32,677 bases of DNA from Sulfobacillus benefaciens (GTDB lineage Bacteria; Bacillota; Sulfobacillia; Sulfobacillales; Sulfobacillaceae). Positions 27,294 to 32,677 of the stretch are shown piece after piece. The stretch covers positions 1-32,677 of the forward strand of contig PXYW01000032.1 in assembly GCA_003023695.1 (NCBI GenBank), written 5' to 3'. The position numbers and the translations under genes were made by a program. The notes under the pieces are model-generated. The model had not been told where the DNA came from and searched no databases. It saw nothing but the letters and a program-made list of their open reading frames with translations. How positions within the stretch are numbered: the stretch's first letter is position 1; each line of letters begins with the position of its first letter.

Positions 27294-27911
27294 ATGTTAT
27301 TGACGCTGAAACGGGCCGTGATCGTGACCGTGCTGCTTTGGATCATGCTGGCCTTAGGATTCACGTTTGTCCTCGTCGGATTGGGACAGGTGTTCTTTCC
27401 CTACCAAGCCAATGGAAGCGTGGTCACCGTACAAGGGCGGCCCATTGCGGCCCGCCATGTGGGCCAGTATTTTGGCAATCGCTTGCAATATTTTTGGGGG
27501 CGGCCATCCGCCACGGTGTCGTTAACCACGGGTAAGCCACAGCCGTACAATGCCTTAAATTCGGCCCCGAGCAACGAGGGTCCCACCAATGCGGTCCTCC
27601 TCCACGATATCCAACGCCGCATTGCTCGCTACCTCCACACCACACCGGGGCTGACCGTCGGTCAAATTCCGGTCAGCTTAGTGGAGAGTTCAGGATCGGG
27701 CCTCGATCCCGATATTACGGTGCAGAGCGCGCTCATTCAAGTGCCGCGCGTCGCCAAGTATACCGGGTTGCGTCCAGCCCGGTTACGCCAATTGGTGAGG
27801 TCTCAGGTGTTACCCCCGGATCTCGGCGTGTTCGGTCCGTCGCGGATCAATGTCGTGCTGCTCAATGTGGCCCTGTACCAGTTGCTGCATCCACAGTCTG
27901 CAGCACAATAG
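27294..27911 (+). CDS. kdpC: Potassium-transporting ATPase subunit KdpC
   Basis: Single-span accessory subunit, 205 residues, starting at the ATG at 27294 behind AAGGAGG. One N-terminal helix (VTVLLWIMLALGFTFVLVGL) is followed by an extracytoplasmic domain with the family stretches YFGNRLQYFWGRPSATVS, ALNSAPSNEGPTN, VESSGSGLDPDI and QVPRVAKYTGL. The upstream in-frame ATG at 27216 would overlap kdpB and is rejected. Completes kdpFABC. Confidence 0.96.
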   Translation: MLLTLKRAVIVTVLLWIMLALGFTFVLVGLGQVFFPYQANGSVVTVQGRPIAARHVGQYFGNRLQYFWGRPSATVSLTTGKPQPYNALNSAPSNEGPTNAVLLHDIQRRIARYLHTTPGLTVGQIPVSLVESSGSGLDPDITVQSALIQVPRVAKYTGLRPARLRQLVRSQVLPPDLGVFGPSRINVVLLNVALYQLLHPQSAAQ

Positions 27912-27923
27912 GGGAGGTGTGGG

Positions 27924-28433
27924 ATGCAGCGAATATTACTCGCGTTAGATTCCCGAGGTCATGCGGACGCAGCGGCGGGTGTGGTGCGTGGCTGGTTGGC
28001 GCACGATCTGCGGGTCCGGGTCGTGATGCTTTATGTGACCGAAATGGTGCGGGGGCGATTTCCGGGACCCCGCCTGCCGATGAGTTATGAGCGCGAGGTG
28101 GCGCAAGCCATTGAGGAGCGGATGATGACCGACGTGTTTCGCCCCTATTCCTCGCGGGTTCAATTTATCCATCGGAACGGATTTTCGGTCAGTCAGGTGA
28201 TTTGTGCGACGGCGCAAGAACTGCGTTGCGAGATGATCGTCCTCGGCGGATCACCGCCCCGAGGGCTGTGGCGGTGGTTCGGCTATGACATCCCGAAGGA
28301 CGTGCTGCAACGGGCGTCCGTCTCCGTGGCGGTCATTCGGCCCTCGGAATCCAAAACACTGGTGGTAAAACACTTTCGCACCGCTAAGACGAATACCGGA
28401 TCTGTGAGAGATGAGCAATGTCCGGATGGCTAA
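27924..28433 (+). CDS. Universal stress protein UspA family, kdp-linked
   Basis: Small nucleotide-binding-fold protein, 169 residues, only 12 nt after kdpC with GGGGAGG before the ATG. It begins MQRILLALDSRGHADAAAG and has the C-terminal nucleotide loop region IVLGGSPPRGLWRWFGYDIP followed by VLQRASVSVAVIRP. The loop is a variant of the G-2X-G-9X-G(S/T) motif, so ATP binding is uncertain. A Usp domain is part of the sensor kinase KdpD; here kdpD and kdpE are absent and a free Usp sits in their place, suggesting a regulatory link to the pump. The last 20 residues look poorly conserved. Confidence 0.88.
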   Translation: MQRILLALDSRGHADAAAGVVRGWLAHDLRVRVVMLYVTEMVRGRFPGPRLPMSYEREVAQAIEERMMTDVFRPYSSRVQFIHRNGFSVSQVICATAQELRCEMIVLGGSPPRGLWRWFGYDIPKDVLQRASVSVAVIRPSESKTLVVKHFRTAKTNTGSVRDEQCPDG

Positions 28434-28529
28434 AAATATGGTGTCGGGTTGTAGATTCGACGGCCTTACATTCAAACCCACGCCCTGACGCAGCGTGAGG
28501 GAACAGAAGAACGAAAGGAGCGTCTCCTA

Positions 28530-28992
28530 TGCAAACCCTGTTACGAACAAACCTAACGGATGGGGCAGGGGGGATCCTGGGCGCTGCATCACGAAGGGGA
28601 TGGCAATGGTGGTGATGACGGCCTATTTGGCTCCCATCGTCGGTCACGAATGGGCCCACCCAGTGCTGTCCCCCACACCGGGATGGTTTTATGGAATAAT
28701 GGCCGTGGTGGGGGCGGGACTCTGTGTGCTGTGGGGCAGGGTGTGGCAAGCGCACAGAGACCGAACCTATCGACATGAGACGCAGCAGAAACGATATGCC
28801 GGATCACACCGGCATACCCCGCGATCCCATCAGGCCTCGCCGACACTGCCCTGGCCCCACTCGCGGATTCATAGAATCCGGGCTCGATGGCGGACACCGC
28901 GCCGAGGGCGGGAAAAGCGGGCGCCCCTCGTGCAATTTTCACACACGATCTATCCCCCGAGACCCCCTCGGGCTTTCCCGCACCGACGGTAA
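28530..28992 (+). CDS. Possible small membrane protein, reading frame uncertain
   Basis: A strong ribosome site (AAAGGAG) precedes the ATG at 28530, but that frame stops after 28 codons (28616). An overlapping frame from the ATG at 28600 has two short hydrophobic segments (MTAYLAPIVGHEWAHPVL, WFYGIMAVVGAGLCVLWG) and then a long Arg/Pro/His-rich tail that looks like non-coding translation. Either the two are translationally coupled or one frameshift broke a single gene of about 80-90 residues. No family recognised. Confidence 0.35.
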
Positions 28993-29084
28993 TGCCGCCT
29001 GAGGCATGGACAACGCGGAGCGCCTAGCCCCCGCGCATCGTCAGCAGAGAACGGGCCCCCTGACCCAGAAAAGGAGACGCGAAC

Positions 29085-30853
29085 ATGGGAATTGTCCTGG
29101 GGATTTTTGGCGTCGCCATGGTCTTATTGGCGTCCAATCGTGTGCGCATTGATGTGATCGGACTGGGCATCCTCCTGGCGTTAGGTCTGACGCGCACCGT
29201 GCCGGAAGCGACATTATTTGGCGGATTTGCCTCGCAACCCGTGTTGGTCATCGCCGGCATGCTGGCTATGGGTGAGGGATTGGTGCGATCAGGGCTGACC
29301 ACACGCATGGCGCGTTGGATTCATCAATGGGGCGGTACATCCGAGTCCCGCTTAGGGGCCACCTTGATGATCCTGGCGGGACTGCCCTCGGCCTTTATCA
29401 GTGATGTCGGACTCGTCGGGCTGTTCATTCCCGTCGTCAAAGCCATTCATCAACGGAGCCACGTACCAGTACGGTGCTCTTGCCGTTGGCGGTGGCTGCA
29501 GCATTAGGAGGCTTATTGACGATGGTCGGCAGCGCCGGCAATATTGTGGGCAATCAGGCGCTTAGGCAAGCGGGGGATCCCGTATTAGGAATTTTTGCGA
29601 TTACGCCGCTCGCCCTCATTCTGTTAGTCATCGGCGTGATTTTTATGGTGGTGGTGGGGCGGCGGCTGATCCGCCCGGGATCCGCACCGTTAGAATCCGA
29701 TGATAGTGTTTTGCATGCCTACGTGTCGGAGGTGCGGGTGTTGCCCCACTCGGGACTCGTCGGACAGCCCCTGCACCATAGTGGCGTGTTTTCGGACGCC
29801 GGGTTGACGGTAGCCCAAATTTATCGAAACACAGGGGCAGTGCCGGCGACCGGGGACACCGTCCTGGCCGCGAACGACGTCCTGGTGATCGTGGGGTCCG
29901 TGCAAAGCATTCTGGATAGCGGGAATCCCCATCTAGGCCTGCAACTGCTTGGCGATACGGACGATGGGCCGCACTTGCGCGCTTCGGGTGGGCTGACCGT
30001 AATGGAATTGTTGATTGGTCATCGATCCCGATGGGCGGGGCGATCCCTCGTGGATCTGGATGTGCGTCGTCGCTGGGGGATTGGGGTGCTCGGCCTCTAT
30101 CGCCAAGGACAATTGGTGCATCAACATGTGGCGCGCGTCGTGCTGCGCGTCGGGGATATCCTGTTGGTCGAAGGGAGTGCGGCCCAAATGGCCATGCTGC
30201 CACACGAACCCGGCCTGATTGTGTTAAACGCTCCCCCCGTCACCCCCCTGGCACGTCCTTACCAGGTATGGGCCGCCCCCCTCGTATTACTGACCAGTTT
30301 GCTACTCGCCGCCTTCGGCGTGTTGGGCCTGCGCCTTGCGATTGCCGGAGGGATTTTAGCCTTAACCGCCCTCAAAGTGCTTCCGTTGTCCGAGGCCTAT
30401 CGGGCGATTGAATGGCGGATTCTGGTGTTTGTGGCCGGGATGCTTCCCTTGGGGCAAGCCTTAATCCATACGGGGGTCACGCAAGAGATGGTAAACTGGC
30501 TCAGTGGGGTGGCCCAAGTCCTGCATAGCGGCTCGGGATTGTTAGCCTTGCTGTTTATTCTGGCCGCACTGCTCACCCAAGTGTTGTCCAATATCGCCAC
30601 CGTGGTCGTCTTGGCGCCGGTGGCCATTGGGGTGGCACACCATCTGCACTGGGCTGTGGATCCCTTCGTCTTGGCGGTGATTATTGCCGTGTCGGCGGTT
30701 CCCCTCACCCCCCTGGCAAACAAAGTGGATTTGCTCGTAATGGGGCCGGGAGGATATACTTACGGGGATTTTTTGCGCGTCGGCTGGATTCTCAGCCTGG
30801 TCATGTTGATCGTGACGATAGGGATGGTGCCGGTGTTTTTCCCACTCCATTAG
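29085..30853 (+). CDS. SLC13/DASS-type anion permease with two RCK_C domains, interrupted by a frameshift
   Basis: Divalent-anion:Na+ symporter-like membrane protein. The ATG at 29085 follows AAAGGAG. The first frame runs to 29507 and encodes helices with FGGFASQPVLVIAGMLAMGE and LPSAFISDVGLVGLFIPVVK. Just after RSHVP (about 29470) the homologous reading passes to another frame (STVLLPLAVAAALGGLLTMV, then GSAGNIVGNQAL) and continues to 30853. Two TrkA-C-like cytoplasmic repeats lie in the middle (about 29700-30210), followed by helices with LSNIATVVVLAPVAIGVAHH and VSAVPLTPLANKVDLLVMGP. A one-base loss (or two-base gain) explains the break; there is no slippery run, so sequencing error or a recent mutation is likely. 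Family members move sulfate, dicarboxylates and similar anions. Confidence 0.85.
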
Positions 30854-31135
30854 GATCAGGACGATTCTCTGAAGGCACCCCATGGTTGATGCATTCATGG
30901 TTCCGGGGATGTTAGGGGCCATTAGTCGTTAATTTAAGGAACCAATGGCCCTTGCGTTGATTTTGACCCACCGCGTATGATAAATGCCAATGATTTTAGG
31001 GTGACGCATGATTGGCGTTCCTTCCTTGCGTGTTCAGGTGAACATCCGACCGCGAGGATCTTACACAGGAACGCCCGCGTTGTAGTATCGACCGCACGAC
31101 ACCGACGATCTCGGATCGAAGAAAGAAGGCATGCC

Positions 31136-32020
31136 ATGACCGATTCTCCGCATATAGCATATATCCCACGACCACTGAAGATTTTAGGCATTCTTACCGT
31201 TGTTGGCGTGTTTGCCGTCAATGCGATGGGATTTGTGGATCACGACACCCATTCGGGTCAGGGCTGTGGCGCACAGTGGCCGTTATGCCAGGGGACGGTA
31301 ATTCCTCCGTTCACGCACGAAGCGGTCGTCATCGAATGGACCCACCGGGTCTTGTCGTTGGGGTTTTTTCTTGTCTTAACCGCATTTCTCCTAGGGCTAC
31401 GGAAACATTATCAGGGGCAGCCCACGGTGATGCGCCCCGTAGTGACAGTGATTGTGTTATTAGTCGCGGAAACCACGTTATGTACGCTCAGTGTGCTATG
31501 GACGTTGCCCACCGCCCTCTTGGGACTCCTGGCTGTGGGCGGTCTGGTGGTGCAAACATTGTTAGCGCGGCTCACACTGGGGTTGGGGAACCCGGGATCT
31601 CAGGATCAAATGCCCAGTATCTGGTCTCGCACAGCGCTAGGGATGCTCTTATTATATCTCTATGCGGGGGCATGTGCGTCTTATCAGACACTGCCCATTG
31701 AGTGGCTGACAACAGGAGTGCATATTCTGGGGATTTTTATGGCGATCACAGGAGCGGTGTGGATCGCGGGAGCGCGAAGTGCCGGGGAACGCCGCACGGC
31801 GTGGATGTTCGCTATTCCCGCCCTGCTCGGGGCAGCCCTCGTCCACTTGAATCGACTGACCGTTCTTGGAGATCTGGGCGTCGTGCTGTGGCTGTCCTGG
31901 TTATTGGCGGCAGCCCTCAAAGGTTGCCTTCCCCCTCTGGTGAACCGTGCTAGCCGCCCCGCCCTCCGCATCCCCACGGGAGCCTCGCGAACTACTGCTC
32001 CATTGTCAAAAACGCGCTGA
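31136..32020 (+). CDS. ctaA: Heme A synthase (CtaA/COX15 family)
   Basis: Membrane enzyme oxidising heme O to heme A for aa3-type oxidases. 294 residues from the ATG at 31136, with AGAAAGAAGG 6-7 nt upstream; the longer frame from 30977 is probably leader. About eight helices. The first outer loop carries GQGCGAQWPLCQGTVIPP with the paired cysteines seen in Bacillus-type CtaA, followed by IEWTHRVLS with a heme-ligand-type His. The second half has VHILGIFMAITGAVW and LVHLNRLTVLGDLG, where the usual second-half His motifs stand. It stands alone, without ctaB or oxidase genes beside it. Confidence 0.88.
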   Translation: MTDSPHIAYIPRPLKILGILTVVGVFAVNAMGFVDHDTHSGQGCGAQWPLCQGTVIPPFTHEAVVIEWTHRVLSLGFFLVLTAFLLGLRKHYQGQPTVMRPVVTVIVLLVAETTLCTLSVLWTLPTALLGLLAVGGLVVQTLLARLTLGLGNPGSQDQMPSIWSRTALGMLLLYLYAGACASYQTLPIEWLTTGVHILGIFMAITGAVWIAGARSAGERRTAWMFAIPALLGAALVHLNRLTVLGDLGVVLWLSWLLAAALKGCLPPLVNRASRPALRIPTGASRTTAPLSKTR

Positions 32021-32473
32021 CGCAATGCGTTAGGTTCGTTGAGTGCTTGAGAGAGAATCGGGGCGTTTGGATCGGCAGGCTAGTTTTCCGTCCGGTTTTC
32101 CGGGTCTATAGCTCATTGTGATGGCTTTCTACAGCGCGACCCATGCCAAAATGAATTAGCGCAACATCATCAATCTATTGTAAAGCAGCAAGAACACTAG
32201 CTACTCGAGAACGGATTGGGGTTTGCCCTCATCGAGAGAGCACACCCCAGCGGCTTTCATCCCCAGAGGTAAACCAAGGGGTTTTTCGCCGCTCTTTTAT
32301 AAAGAGTCTCCCTGAACACCTCAATTGATTCACCACGTCGCTATCAGTCATCCATGCCTGCGCCCAAGGGTGGCTCACGTCATCGTCAGTGGATCGGATC
32401 GTGATTTATACTGCTGAGATACTCGATACCCCTCAATGACGTGGGGCATTGTTGGACAGCGAAGTAGGAATAT
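32021..32473. other. Intergenic stretch between convergent genes
   Basis: About 450 bp between the ends of ctaA (plus) and the PBP gene (minus). It contains the short palindrome CTCTTTTATAAAGAG at about 32294-32308 and T-rich runs that may serve termination. No gene is supported. Confidence 0.35.
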
Positions 32474-32677
32474 TTACGGGTGTTTCGCCGCCGGCGGTAC
32501 ATAGCCAAAAGGCCACTTCCAGTTGAGACCGAACGTGCTGTCGAACAACGGCCCCGCTTTAGGATCTTGAATCTTGAAATACTGGTCATAAATCGCCCGT
32601 GCCACAAATCCTGAGTCGGCGCCCCAATTCCCTTCCCGAATGTAGACGAGAATTAATATCGACGGATGCGGCATCGG
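32474..32677 (-). CDS. Penicillin-binding protein transpeptidase, C-terminal end (cut by window edge)
   Basis: The minus-strand frame enters from the right edge and stops at 32474-32476. The 67 residues include ILILVYIREGNWGADSGFVA and then RAIYDQYFKI, which match the end of class B PBP transpeptidase domains (PBP2/SpoVD type), where a Gly-rich turn is followed by the last helix. The tail is WKWPFGYVPPAAKHP. The active-site SxxK, SxN and KTG motifs lie outside the window. It would crosslink peptidoglycan at the outer membrane face. Confidence 0.75.
   Translation of the reverse strand, partial: PMPHPSILILVYIREGNWGADSGFVARAIYDQYFKIQDPKAGPLFDSTFGLNWKWPFGYVPPAAKHP

Noticed and set aside
29440..29510. 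Programmed frameshift in the SLC13 gene.
   Set aside because: No slippery heptamer, Shine-Dalgarno-like stimulator or stem-loop was seen; simple mutation or read error is sufficient.
1..32677. CRISPR array, rRNA, tRNA (including tRNA-Sec), or selA/selB/selD.
   Set aside because: No regularly spaced repeats, no recognisable tRNA or rRNA segments and no Sel protein motifs were found by reading both strands.

Overview
The window looks like chromosomal DNA of an acidophilic, spore-forming Firmicute, most like Sulfobacillus. This is inferred from gene content and style only: a GerAB-type germination permease, a CtaA heme A synthase, Gram-positive-like AGGAGG ribosome sites, a moderately high G+C content, and decayed TnpB and DDE-transposase elements. 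No species-level claim is made.

Layout. 1-1446 (minus): a copper operon, csoR then copA, with copA running off the left edge. 1447-4506: two gene-poor, probably decayed stretches around a Crp/Fnr regulator. 4507-9181 (plus): a TauE/SafE permease, a sharp palindromic operator, an MFS transporter, and two genes each interrupted by one in-frame UGA exactly at a redox cysteine. 9182-11304: decayed DDE transposase and a TnpB remnant. 11395-13804: marR plus a MacB-like ABC exporter. 14068-15603: decayed tnpB. 15638-20972: zinc-ribbon membrane protein, GerAB-like permease, GT51 glycosyltransferase, deleted tnpB, PQQ-propeller lipoprotein and a 47-residue membrane peptide. 21573-22601: mreB/mbl. 23069-28433: kdp potassium pump operon with three consecutive 27-residue membrane peptides, the last being KdpF, preceded by four 11-bp-spaced direct repeats, and ending with a UspA gene. 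28530-30853: a small membrane ORF and a frameshifted SLC13/RCK_C permease. 31136-32020: heme A synthase. 32474 to the right edge (minus): C-terminus of a penicillin-binding protein.

The main result is the 6914-9181 pair. The first gene is a CoA-disulfide-reductase-like flavoprotein with UGA as codon 44, where the family has its catalytic Cys. The second fuses an RluA-type pseudouridine-synthase-like domain, which has lost its catalytic Asp, to a glutaredoxin-like domain whose CxxC motif reads UGA-Ser-Val-Cys (UxxC). Both UGAs are followed by AGC-GT and by a stem-loop whose apical loop starts 21 or 23 nt after the UGA, with G in the first or second loop position. That fits the bacterial SECIS pattern. 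I read both as selenoproteins of one thiol/disulfide (possibly sulfur or selenium) redox operon. Ordinary gene calling would truncate the first and split the second. No selA, selB, selC or selD is visible here, so selenocysteine use has to be confirmed elsewhere in the genome.
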